Of a stretch of DNA of 64,000 nt, positions 1-7,880 are shown piece after piece (position 1 is the stretch's first letter; each line of letters opens with the position of its first letter). The notes below the pieces were generated by a model that was not told the origin of the DNA, did no database searches, and was given only the letters and a program-made list of their open reading frames with translations. Source of the stretch: Chloroflexus sp. Y-396-1 (GTDB lineage Bacteria > Chloroflexota > Chloroflexia > Chloroflexales > Chloroflexaceae); NCBI RefSeq assembly GCF_000516515.1, contig NZ_KI911784.1:2760881-2824880 (forward strand), given 5' to 3'. The translations under genes were made by a program, and so were the position numbers.

Positions 1-77
1 TCGCCGAACGCCAGCAGATCACCTAATGGGAGCGAACGGTCAGCAGCATTGGTTGCTATGTGCGAAGAACTGGTCAT
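1..77 (-). CDS. N-terminus of an unidentified minus-strand gene (partial)
   Basis: An ATG on the minus strand at 77 opens a frame that runs off the left edge of the window without a stop. The 25 visible residues begin MTSSSHIATNAADRS and continue into a hydrophobic LPLGDLLAFG stretch. A purine-rich AAAGAG lies about 8 nt upstream as a weak ribosome-binding site. Too little is visible to name a family. The 377 bp to the next gene on the opposite strand is consistent with a divergent arrangement, which supports a real start here. Confidence 0.45.
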   Translation of the reverse strand, partial: MTSSSHIATNAADRSLPLGDLLAFG

Positions 78-454
78 AACGTGCTCTTTCTAACACCTTT
101 GCCTGATCATATACTGGTCACGATGAAGATGACCAATATCTATCATTCACAACGAACATAGCCCAGCCTACGATAATCATACACCACCGATGGGGCTTTT
201 CAAAGCTCTTTCCTTACCCAATAGTGGCGATGTGAGGAAAGAATTGAAGTACGTGATAGGGATGGGTTGCCCCTACTTGCAGGGGGGTTGGGGATTGCAC
301 ATGTTCCGCTTAGAGGCCAATGCTTCCAGCTAAAAGAAATCTAGAGAATGAAAAGCTCTGACCAACGACAGCGATGACTCACGAGCATGTTTCATCATGG
401 TACAATGACATAAACTCACCCGGACACCACAACAACGAAACCTCTTGAACGATT
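78..454. other. Intergenic region between divergent genes
   Basis: No convincing coding frame is present. A TACAAT at 401-406 could be a -10 box for the HEPN/MNT pair that starts at 455, but no good -35 accompanies it. Nothing else was recognised. Confidence 0.4.
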
Positions 455-898
455 ATGAGCATTAACACCGATCAGCTTCAAAGAGTACTCCGCGCTCTTG
501 AAACCGCACTTGTGTTGTACGAACGTTCAACAGCTGCGCAATCTGCCACTGAACAAGAGGTCTTTCGTATGGCGATCATCAAGGGATTCGAGTTAGCGCA
601 GGAACTCTCGTTCAAGCTGATCAAGCGACGGTTACGTGACTTCGGGTATACCAGTCGCCGCTTGGAAGCGACACCAGTTAAAGAACTGTTTCGTCTTGCC
701 GCGCAGCACGGCTTGCTTTCGCTCGCTGAAGTAGAACGCTGGTTTACCTATCGCGACAATCGTAATAGCACGGCTCACGATTACGGTGAAGCTTTCGTTC
801 AGCAGACGCTGTTTCTTCTGCCCAATTTCATTCGTGATGCACAAACCTTAGCCGAGCGCCTACATACCGGATCGCTTATTACCGGGGAGGAAGTATGA
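455..898 (+). CDS. HEPN-domain protein of a HEPN/MNT toxin-antitoxin pair (HI0074-like)
   Basis: A 147-residue all-helical protein of the kind annotated as nucleotidyltransferase substrate-binding protein, HI0074 family. The HEPN signature R-x4-H is visible at R103-H108 (RNSTAHDY), near the C-terminus where this family carries it. In characterised HEPN/MNT systems the HEPN partner is an RNase toxin and the MNT partner neutralises it, often by AMPylation or binding; that role is inferred here. The stop overlaps the start of the next gene (ATGA at 895-898), so the two are translationally coupled. The length is normal and the frame intact, unlike the second pair at 3365-4091. Confidence 0.85.
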   Translation: MSINTDQLQRVLRALETALVLYERSTAAQSATEQEVFRMAIIKGFELAQELSFKLIKRRLRDFGYTSRRLEATPVKELFRLAAQHGLLSLAEVERWFTYRDNRNSTAHDYGEAFVQQTLFLLPNFIRDAQTLAERLHTGSLITGEEV

Positions 899-1248
899 AT
901 GCCTCACTCAATCTCGACCTGCCACTACGCTATCTGAACAAAGTACGTGCAATTCTGCAGCAGTACGTGCCCGATTACGACATCTGGGCTTATGGTAGCC
1001 GCGTGCACGGTGAGGCATTTGATGCCAGTGATCTCGATCTGGTGGTGCGGAACCCGCGTCAGTTATGGCAACCATGTGATCGACTCGTCGAATTACGGTC
1101 TGCTTTTCTTGAGAGTGACCTACCCATTCGGGTTGATGTAGTCGATTGGGCGCTTCTCCCACCTGCATTTCAGCACGAGATCGAGCGTGGGTATGTGGTT
1201 GTGCAGGTGGGTACGACGCCAGAGGTTGATGATTCTTCACGGCGATAG
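895..1248 (+). CDS. Minimal nucleotidyltransferase (MNT) antitoxin
   Basis: A 117-residue minimal nucleotidyltransferase of the polymerase-beta superfamily. The full active-site signature is present: G34-S35, ten residues, then D46-L-D48, and a third acidic strand (VDVVDW) near residue 80. It should bind NTP and two metal ions, and in known HEPN/MNT modules it AMPylates or masks the HEPN toxin. It overlaps the HEPN gene by 4 bp and follows a GGGGAGG ribosome-binding site inside that gene. The catalytic triad is complete, so this copy is probably active, whereas the related protein at 3699 has lost its first aspartate. Confidence 0.87.
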   Translation: MNASLNLDLPLRYLNKVRAILQQYVPDYDIWAYGSRVHGEAFDASDLDLVVRNPRQLWQPCDRLVELRSAFLESDLPIRVDVVDWALLPPAFQHEIERGYVVVQVGTTPEVDDSSRR

Positions 1249-1512
1249 CGATTGGCCATCACAGTTATGATTATTACCAATATTTGCCACCGTTAGGGCC
1301 AATCGTCCCGTCCATATCGTCCGCGTTACCATATCAACGGTATCGACGGGATGGATGGGACGGACGCGATGAACAGGATGGATAGGATGGTGGGAAGAGC
1401 GATAGGGGCGAAAAATTTTTCGCCCCTATCGTCCGTCCATCGCCCGGGCCCGGTCTGAGCCACCGTCCATCGTCGCGGCCCAGTGAGGTAGGGTAATGGC
1501 GTTGCCGTGCCC
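1249..1512. repeat. Repeat-rich intergenic region with degenerate GGATGG motifs
   Basis: The region between the convergent MNT and scpA genes contains many overlapping CGTCC/GGACG and GGATGG words in both orientations, so several imperfect foldbacks are possible. The centre holds a perfect 32-bp palindrome, listed separately. No gene is visible. Confidence 0.6.
1400..1431. terminator. Perfect 32-bp palindrome, possible bidirectional terminator
   Basis: Each half is 16 bp (CGATAGGGGCGAAAAA and its exact complement), so the two arms meet at a five-A/five-T centre. It lies between two convergent genes (MNT ends 1248, scpA ends 1513) and could end transcription from both sides. The T-tract is inside the stem rather than after it, so it is not a textbook intrinsic terminator. 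Confidence 0.5.
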
Positions 1513-2259
1513 CTATTCATCACGGTCTTCAACCATTACTGGTGCTAAACCCCGCCCAATCATAATCGGCCCGAAGAGAACTGTCTGTTCGATGACAATT
1601 GCCCGTCGCTTCAATAATTCGAGCATTGCCCAAAACGAAACAATCACCTCTTCCGTTGTTGGTTGATCCGTCAGCAGATCGCTGAAATCGAACCAGGCGG
1701 TGTGTTCGAGCCGTTCGCGGATCCGTGCCGCGACTTCGGCTACTGTCAAGCGGGGAGGTAAAACGACCGCTTCTGGTTGATCGAGCGGCAACTGAAGCTG
1801 TCGCCGTCGCTCGAGCGCCCGGAGCAGATCGTTCAGGTGGTAGCTCATGATTACCTGTGTCTGTTGTGCGATCAGTTCTGATGGTGGAGCCATGCGACCA
1901 AATGTGCACCGACCCTGCTCTTGCCAGTATCGTAACCAATCAGCCACCTGCTTGAAGCGGCGATATAGCGCCAATTGTGCAGCCAACTGCCCGGCATCTT
2001 CATCAATTGGATCAGGTGCTGCATTCGGCGAACGTGGCAACAGTGCCCGCGACTTAATCAGAATCAGACGAGCCGCCAGACTTACAAACTCCGCTAGTTC
2101 ACGTGGCTCGACTTTGTCCAGCGTGCGCACATAGGCCAGATACTGATCGGCAACACTCGCCAGTGCAATCGTGGTAATATCAAGCTCTGCCCGTTCGATC
2201 AGGCGCAGCAGCAAATCGAGTGGGCCGGTAAACTCTGGCAGCGTAATCGCGTAGGGCAT
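1513..2259 (-). CDS. scpA: Segregation and condensation protein A
   Basis: A 248-residue ScpA, the kleisin subunit that bridges the SMC dimer and ScpB in the chromosome condensation complex. The family's N-terminus is clear: FTGPLDLLLRLIE followed by DITTIALASVADQYL and the conserved LAARLILIKSRALLP helix by residue ~75. A charged middle region leads to the C-terminal winged-helix segment (TTEEVIVSFWAMLELLKRR, about 205-225) that contacts the SMC head. The start lies 3 bp after the stop of the HD-domain gene, so the two form an operon. No scpB is visible nearby. Length is normal for the family. Confidence 0.93.
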   Translation of the reverse strand: MPYAITLPEFTGPLDLLLRLIERAELDITTIALASVADQYLAYVRTLDKVEPRELAEFVSLAARLILIKSRALLPRSPNAAPDPIDEDAGQLAAQLALYRRFKQVADWLRYWQEQGRCTFGRMAPPSELIAQQTQVIMSYHLNDLLRALERRRQLQLPLDQPEAVVLPPRLTVAEVAARIRERLEHTAWFDFSDLLTDQPTTEEVIVSFWAMLELLKRRAIVIEQTVLFGPIMIGRGLAPVMVEDRDE

Positions 2260-2262
2260 AGT

Positions 2263-2751
2263 TCAATGTTGTTCATCGGCCCATTGCAGGCGAGCAGCAC
2301 GACCTTGGGGATGGGGATCGTGATAATGCCGGAGTGTCTCGACGATTTCTGGTGGACAACCCGCCGCAGCCGCCATTCGCGCCCCGCGTGCTGCATGTTC
2401 GGCATAAATAGCAATTGCCGGAATAAAACGAGCCGCTATCAGATACAGTGCTGGCCATCGCTTGAGAATCGTTGCTAATACGTACCATCCCAGCGCCATC
2501 GGGCGACCGTTATCATCAACTTTGCCGCAGTCGTGATACAGTGCAGCCCGCAACAAAAACTCATCACGCTCCCCTGCTGCTACCAGGGTCTGATACACAT
2601 CGAGACAGTGGCGCTGATCGTACAGCGGCATCTGCAAAAACAACCGCTGTTCAGCCGGGGTCAGCAACCGGGCAACCAGCTCATATTCTGCCGGCGCAAC
2701 CTGTGATTGTAGCGCGTTGCGAAACTGACGAAGACGATACGAGAGCGACAT
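2263..2751 (-). CDS. HD-domain phosphohydrolase
   Basis: A 162-residue HD-superfamily protein when read from the ATG at 2751; an upstream TTG at 2784 would add 11 residues. Metal-binding residues follow the HD pattern: H48 in RHCLDV, H73-D74 in LYHDCGK, a histidine near 115 in EHAARGARM, and H/D in RHYHD near 137. This predicts a metal-dependent phosphohydrolase, but the substrate cannot be read from sequence. A TATAAT-like -10 at 2799-2804 gives a leader of about 40 nt for the ATG start and only about 9 nt for the TTG, so the ATG is preferred. It is immediately followed by scpA. Confidence 0.75.
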   Translation of the reverse strand: MSLSYRLRQFRNALQSQVAPAEYELVARLLTPAEQRLFLQMPLYDQRHCLDVYQTLVAAGERDEFLLRAALYHDCGKVDDNGRPMALGWYVLATILKRWPALYLIAARFIPAIAIYAEHAARGARMAAAAGCPPEIVETLRHYHDPHPQGRAARLQWADEQH

Positions 2752-2798
2752 ACGTGTACTATTAGCCAATGAACACTCGTGCAAATGACCGACTGTGT

Positions 2799-2804
2799 AT
2801 TATA
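2799..2804 (-). promoter_or_regulatory. -10 box (TATAAT) of the HD/scpA operon
   Basis: An exact TATAAT on the minus strand about 48 bp upstream of the ATG of the HD gene. No strong -35 is seen at 17 bp, so only the -10 element is claimed. Confidence 0.45.
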
Positions 2805-3364
2805 TCAAATCAGGATCGATGCGACGATTCCATGCCGGCTGAGGCTAGGGATTTTCAACGTTTTCACCTTACTCGGAAATGATGTGAGGAGAGGAGGAAA
2901 AAAATGGGTTTCAAGCAAGCTCAATCCTCACCCATGCGGCAAGAAGAAGCGGATGAGGTGAGAAATGGTGATCAGTAGTCCAAACTCCCAGCGAGACCGT
3001 GTGGATCGGGGATTATCGTGAACGAGTGTGTGATCTTTGTCAGTGTCGCTTTGTTTTTAACGGTCGTGAAGCTAAGAACCCTGAAAAGTCGTAAAAGATT
3101 GCAGCATCCTAAGTAATATGCTGGTACAATGTTCTGGTAGCTATGCTGTAGCACAAATTCGATCAACATAAGAGTGTTTGAAACACGCTCATATTAATTG
3201 GAACTCGATCTAAGCTATCGTCTAACGAGGTCCTGTAGCACACCATGGTATAAGGTTATTTCGTGAGCCTTGCCTTCCCTTCGTTGCACCTTGTAGGAGA
3301 ATGAGGATAATTTGGAGAAAATTATTGACTCTGAGCAAACACTGGGTCGATGAGGTATAACACA
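2805..3364. other. Intergenic region, 560 bp
   Basis: No long gene is visible. A 24-codon frame at 2904-2978 sits behind an unusually strong AGGAGAGGAGG ribosome-binding site and is discussed under findings. A small foldback (GTGTTT-G-AAACAC) lies near 3175-3187 and a TACAAT near 3124. Confidence 0.4.
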
Positions 3365-3754
3365 ATGGGTAATCGCTACAAAGACTGGTGGCGGCAGGCG
3401 GAAGCAGACTTACGCCATGCCCGCAATGCGCTTGCCGATGGAGATTACGAATGGAGCTGCTTCGCCGCACAACAGGCCGCAGAAAAAGCTATTAAGGCAC
3501 TTTTCCAAAAGCTGGGAATGGATGCCTGGGTCCATACATGAACGGTGCTGATTGGAAATTTGCCCTCAACCATCCAACCGCCAACTGAGCTGATAGATTA
3601 TGCCCGTATTCTGGACAAACACTACATTCCTACACGACATCCAAACGGCTTCGATTTAGGGGCACCGACCGATTTCTACACTTCTATGGAGGCCCAATAT
3701 GCCATTCAATGCGCCGAGTCCATCCTCGAGTTCTGTCGTCATCAGATCGATTGA
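3365..3754 (+). pseudogene. HEPN-domain gene broken by an in-frame TGA
   Basis: The frame starts MGNRYKDWWRQAEADL, a typical HEPN N-terminus with the hallmark FAAQQAAEKAIKALFQ helix, and is stopped by TGA at 3539-3541. The same frame resumes at once and continues with the family's C-terminal half (IGNLP, then the last helix AIQCAESILEFCRHQI) to a stop at 3754. Both halves are in one frame, so a single substitution, for example CGA to TGA, explains the break. Readthrough or a split toxin is possible but less likely. The usual basic R-x4-H motif is not obvious in the remainder. It overlaps the MNT-like gene by 56 bp. Confidence 0.75.
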
Positions 3755-4091
3755 CCGTGCCTCCATTGAGCAGGCTGTTGCCTGCTACGCTGCCAGGTTG
3801 CGTGCCGAGCACGCGGAAATCGAACGTATTATCTGGTTTGGCTCCTGGGTGAACGGGATACCTACCCCTAAAAGTGCTGTTGATCTATGCGTGATCGTCG
3901 CTTCGACAGATAAGGCTTTTCATGAACGAGCCGTCGATTTTTTGCCGGTTGGCTTTCCAGTGGGAATCGATCTGTTTGTTTACACACCAGAAGAATTCGA
4001 GCGGTTGCGTAAAGAGCATCCCAGTTGGTATGAGAGTATTCAATCTGGGCGCGAGGTTGGGAACCCCGCAGAGGAGTATGGCGAGAGCTGA
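3699..4091 (+). CDS. Degenerate MNT nucleotidyltransferase
   Basis: A 130-residue nucleotidyltransferase-domain protein, partner of the broken HEPN gene. The GS signature (G48-S49) is followed at the correct distance by A60-V-D62 instead of D-x-D, so the first catalytic aspartate is replaced by alanine. The downstream acidic strand (GIDLFVYT) is kept. The ATG at 3699 has a well-placed GGAGG at 3688-3692, which supports this start although the first ~18 residues are serine-rich and overlap the HEPN frame. It is probably catalytically dead, either decaying or kept only for binding. Confidence 0.7.
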   Translation: MPFNAPSPSSSSVVIRSIDRASIEQAVACYAARLRAEHAEIERIIWFGSWVNGIPTPKSAVDLCVIVASTDKAFHERAVDFLPVGFPVGIDLFVYTPEEFERLRKEHPSWYESIQSGREVGNPAEEYGES

Positions 4092-4527
4092 AAACCAATG
4101 ATGTGCTAGCGTAAGGAAAGTATGTTCAGCATGTTGATCCTCGCTGCGTATCATACGCTTTCCAAACTTTCAGTACCGTATAAACGAGCAGACTAAAATG
4201 TAAGAAAGTAGGGTAGTAGTATCGTTGAACCAATTCCGACGTCTGAGTTATTGATATGTCAAAATGTTCCACCCTTATCGTGTAGTGCACGACCGGAACT
4301 CTTACCCCTCTGACAGTCCTCTTTACTGAAGCAGGTAGTTTTCGGAAAGCATTGCTCAGGATCATTTCTATCGAGCGAAGAGATTGGTCTGGCCTGAGCA
4401 TCGCTCTCTTTCCACTACAAAATCAGAAGAGAGTAATGATGTGCCGCCTTCTCACATTGCCATGGGCTGTACTGAGTCAGGTGAGAGTGTTTGCCGGATA
4501 GGCCATTCTCAAAACGGAGTAACATCA
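4092..4527. other. Intergenic region, 436 bp
   Basis: Open frames here on either strand have no family features or convincing ribosome-binding sites. No repeat or RNA gene was recognised. Confidence 0.4.
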
Positions 4528-5595
4528 ATGAAAGATTGGATGATCTACGGCGCCAACGGTTACACCGGGCAACTGATCGCACGGGCAGCGGTACAGGCCG
4601 GCCTGCGACCAAGATTAGCCGGTCGCAATGCGGCGCAGATTACAGCATTGGCGAATGAGTTGAACGTACCGTTTACGGTTTGTCGATTAGATGACGAAGC
4701 TGAATTACATCAGGCGTTGCAGGGTATGCGTCTGGTTCTCCATTGTGCCGGACCATTTCAGGAAACCAGTGCGCCAATGGTACGTGCGTGTTTGAGATTG
4801 GGCGTTCACTATCTCGATATTACCGGTGAGATCGCTGTTTTCGAGGCAATCGCGCAGCAAGATAGTGCCGCTCGACAGGCTGGCGTGATGCTGATGCCCG
4901 GTGTAGGTTTCGATGTGGTCCCTTCAGACTGTCTGTCTGCCTATCTGGCACGTCGACTTCCAGGGGCAACTGAACTGGCACTGGCCTTTCGTGCGCTCGG
5001 CAGTATCTCTCGGGGTACTGCAATCACGATGTTGACAATGGCGGGGCAAGGGTGTGAACGACGTCATGGTCGACTGATACTGACTCCACCACTCCGTGAT
5101 GTGCGAACATTTGACTTCGGTCGTGGCCCACAACCATGTGTAAGCATCCCGTGGGGTGATGTCGCTACCGCGTACTATACGACCGGTATTCCCAACATAA
5201 AGGTTTTCGTGGCCATCCCGCGTCGAATGCTGCCCTGGCTGGGAATAGTACGGACACTGTTGCCAATCCTACGACCCAGGCCTGTACGACACATACTGCG
5301 AGCATGGTTTAGACGGACGCTTGAGGGACCAGATGAGACAACCCGTCGCACTGGGAAAAGCATCATCGTCGGTGAGGTAAGAGACGAGCGTGGGCAACGG
5401 GTAATGAGCCGTCTGGTTGGTCCTGAAGGATACGCGCTCACCGTTGCAACTGCCTTACTTATTGTTCAGCGTGTGTTGAATGGACAGTTTGCAGCAGGAT
5501 TTCACACGCCGGGCGGGCTATATGGTCCAGACCTCATTTGTGAAGTACCGGGTGTAGTACACTACGATGGAGAGAATAACCTAGAGTGTATCTGA
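4528..5595 (+). CDS. Saccharopine dehydrogenase / trans-acting enoyl reductase family protein
   Basis: A 355-residue NAD(P)-dependent reductase read from the ATG at 4528, which has GGAG at 4516-4519. A longer upstream frame lacks both a site and homology-like sequence. The N-terminus is a Rossmann fold with GANGYTG (G8-x2-G11-x2-G14) directly after the first strand, then LAGRN and a conserved HCAGPF loop near residue 70, as in saccharopine-dehydrogenase-like and mycobacterial trans-acting enoyl reductase proteins. The substrate is unknown; members act in lipid metabolism, and that would be inference. It appears monocistronic. Confidence 0.8.
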   Translation: MKDWMIYGANGYTGQLIARAAVQAGLRPRLAGRNAAQITALANELNVPFTVCRLDDEAELHQALQGMRLVLHCAGPFQETSAPMVRACLRLGVHYLDITGEIAVFEAIAQQDSAARQAGVMLMPGVGFDVVPSDCLSAYLARRLPGATELALAFRALGSISRGTAITMLTMAGQGCERRHGRLILTPPLRDVRTFDFGRGPQPCVSIPWGDVATAYYTTGIPNIKVFVAIPRRMLPWLGIVRTLLPILRPRPVRHILRAWFRRTLEGPDETTRRTGKSIIVGEVRDERGQRVMSRLVGPEGYALTVATALLIVQRVLNGQFAAGFHTPGGLYGPDLICEVPGVVHYDGENNLECI

Positions 5596-6295
5596 AAAAG
5601 GCCTTTTTTTCCTGGTCATTCTCCCGCTTCCTCTGCCCTGGTGGGAGTGGTGCTGATGATAGATGCGGGTCTGGTTATCCGCCTCCTTCCGCTCCCTTGA
5701 TGGCAGAGGAAGGGGGCCGGTGGAAAGGTGAGGAGCTGCTGTGCTGTGAGCCACCTGCGCGAGTAGGGTCAGACAGGATTCCACGTGCAAGCATGTGTGC
5801 TGCAACGATCCCATCCGTTCACTACCTTCCTTGCGCTAACGCACGCAGTCGGTGGGATTGGAAACGAGTTTCCCAGACACGATTGGGATAAATGCGGAGC
5901 TACATATTTCCTTCAGGCAAGGGTGGACTGCTGAAGCATGACTTCAGCAATCCATAACCTCCACTTCGGCTCAGATAAGCAGATTCGGATGTCAGATACG
6001 CGCCGATACCGATGTCGTCAGAAGGAACCAGATGTTGTACTACCAGCCTTGGGCAGCGCCCGTCACGCCGGTTCCCCGTTCTTCTCCGATTGATGCAACG
6101 GGTTGGTCAATACAGTTTTCACAGTTGGTATCAGAGCATGATCCGAAACGATGATCACGCAGAGAATTCAGGGACACGGCAATGGCGTCATTGCGGACGG
6201 GCGACGTATACGTTAATCCTCCGATATTGTCGGATATAGGTTCACCGTGTCTTTAGGCAGCAGATAGTCATTGGTCAGCCGGATGAAACATCATT
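5596..6295. other. Intergenic region, 700 bp, with small foldbacks
   Basis: AAAAAGGCCTTTTT at 5595-5608 overlaps the preceding stop codon and could act as a weak terminator. A hairpin with an 8-bp perfect stem (TGCTGAAG / CTTCAGCA) lies at 5925-5953. A degenerate relative of the CCCTTCCTCTCCC hairpin family lies near 5680-5720. No gene was recognised. Confidence 0.45.
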
Positions 6296-6415
<120 letters not shown>

Positions 6416-6465
6416 TCATTTAAATCCTCCAATTTACTCGCCACAACGACGAACAATTTCCTATC

Positions 6466-6993
6466 TTACCGCCCCTTCAACTGACGCAGAATCTGCTGCC
6501 GCTCTTCTGCCGTCACCAACCCAAAGCTATTACCGCGATTAAGGTACACGATTTCCTCATTCTTGATTCCAACAACCAGATCGAGCATTGCATCACCATT
6601 CATATCGGTTAGACGCATCGTGATTGGCGTCAGGTCCTCATTCGCCCCAACAAGGTACGGACCGACAATGGTTCGCGTCTTAGTCACGTCACCCCCTGGA
6701 ATCTCTAGAATGAGTACCTGGCGATCAAGATTCATCGCGATTAAGCGTGTTGGACCAACAGTCTCTTCAGGACGACCAACTTCGGCGATCAGATGAAATG
6801 TGCGTGGCCGACCATACTGCCAGTCGTCGAGCAGTGTCTGACCCCAACTAATGAAAGCACTTACCAAAACGTATACAGCGAGAATTGCTAGCAGGCCGGT
6901 TACAATATAGGCAGAATTGCTGAGGGCCAGCCTGGGCATGGCAATTGAAGACATCCGACGCGGTGAGCGGATTTCACGACTGGTTACTGCCAT
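6466..6993 (-). CDS. Small membrane-anchored protein of unknown function
   Basis: A 175-residue protein read from the ATG at 6993, which has AGGAGG 6 nt upstream; a longer upstream frame lacks a site. One hydrophobic segment (about residues 28-50, YIVTGLLAILAVYVLVSAF) follows a basic N-terminus, giving a single-pass anchor. The remainder resembles part of a beta-propeller blade: LTDMNGDAMLDLVVG matches the calcium-binding D-x-N-x-D-x-x-x-D loop seen in FG-GAP/VCBS repeats. The function is unknown; it is probably extracytoplasmic. The gene stands alone between two repeat-rich intergenic regions. Confidence 0.65.
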   Translation of the reverse strand: MAVTSREIRSPRRMSSIAMPRLALSNSAYIVTGLLAILAVYVLVSAFISWGQTLLDDWQYGRPRTFHLIAEVGRPEETVGPTRLIAMNLDRQVLILEIPGGDVTKTRTIVGPYLVGANEDLTPITMRLTDMNGDAMLDLVVGIKNEEIVYLNRGNSFGLVTAEERQQILRQLKGR

Positions 6994-7412
6994 TGCGGGC
7001 CTCCTCTTCAGATAGAGTATATAAATAGAACAAATGTTCAATAGATCACTTGTTCGGAATTATAGCAGAGGTGTCGTTGACTGTCAAGAACTTTTGTGCT
7101 GCATAGGATTTTTTCGGTAGTATGTGATGCGCTAAAGAGTGGCAGGCGCCTGCTCACGACGATCCCCGACCTATACCGTTTACCCTGGAACGCGGGCCAG
7201 AGGTCCGCGTTATACAGCATGCGGGGGTAACAATTGCACGCCTCATAAACACTTCATTGTCCGATAACCTTACCCTTTCCATCACCTGGACAGACCAATT
7301 TGCAATGGGCACCAACATGTGTGGCGGTGACAACCGTCATTCAGTCCTACGTTCCCCCTTCCTCTCCCTGTGGGGAAGCGGAAGGGGGCTGGGGGGAAAG
7401 TGAGGGCCGCCG

Positions 7413-7450
7413 GGCGTGCTCCGCAGCGCTGACGCTGACACCGTTGCAAC
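7413..7450. repeat. 38-bp direct repeat, unit 1
   Basis: It begins GGCGTGCTCCGCAGCGCTGA and ends CACCGTTGCAAC. An identical unit starts 72 bp further on at 7485. The unit contains the small palindrome CAGCGCTG. Confidence 0.85.
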
Positions 7451-7484
7451 TTTTTGATACTCCCGTCTTTTCGTAAGCTGCACA

Positions 7485-7522
7485 GGCGTGCTCCGCAGCG
7501 CTGACGCTGACACCGTTGCAAC
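7485..7522. repeat. 38-bp direct repeat, unit 2
   Basis: Identical over 38 bp to 7413-7450, with 34 bp of unrelated sequence between the two. Only two units are present, and the spacer shows no other CRISPR features. Confidence 0.85.
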
Positions 7523-7880
7523 CCTGTTCCAGCGCGTCGCGGAGACGCATGCGTTGCCAGTCACTGTTTCTTCTCATGACCTCGTTCTGTCGGCGAATGG
7601 AACACGGTGAACGGATGGAAGCAGTGCAGCACGCGGATGGCGCCATGATCCCCCATTTCTTATGCCAGAATTGGTATAAGCTCCACCAACCGCGGGCATG
7701 TGGTTATGGTAAAATGCAAAACGGTGATCATTATCAACGAAGCGTTTCCTGGTAAGTGCGGCTGGCGCCGTTCACGAATTTCCTCGCCTTGCCTCCTCTA
7801 ACACGGCAGCAAGGGTTGAAGCCAGGAACTAAGTTCGCAACGTGCAGACGCTCGCTCAGATATAGTGTAGTACCTGCCAT

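Larger units (their letters stand above)
6994..7880. other. Repeat-containing intergenic region, 887 bp
   Basis: It contains a member of the CCCCCTTCCTCTCCC hairpin family near 7350-7405 and a pair of 38-bp direct repeats (7413 and 7485). Open frames here are read from the repeats in several phases and are not credible genes. A TATAGT at 7861-7866 is a possible -10 for recN. Confidence 0.5.

Noticed and set aside
4126-4401. 91-codon minus-strand frame between the MNT remnant and the reductase
   Set aside because: No homology-like features or convincing start, and flanked by clearly non-coding sequence.
7413-7522. CRISPR array
   Set aside because: Only two repeats and one spacer, no leader, no cas genes; kept as a direct-repeat pair only.
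7740-7880. Possible SRP or other known RNA gene ahead of recN
   Set aside because: The conserved SRP domain IV motif (GGUCAGG...GGAAGGAAGCAG) is absent, and there is no terminator or paired structure of note.
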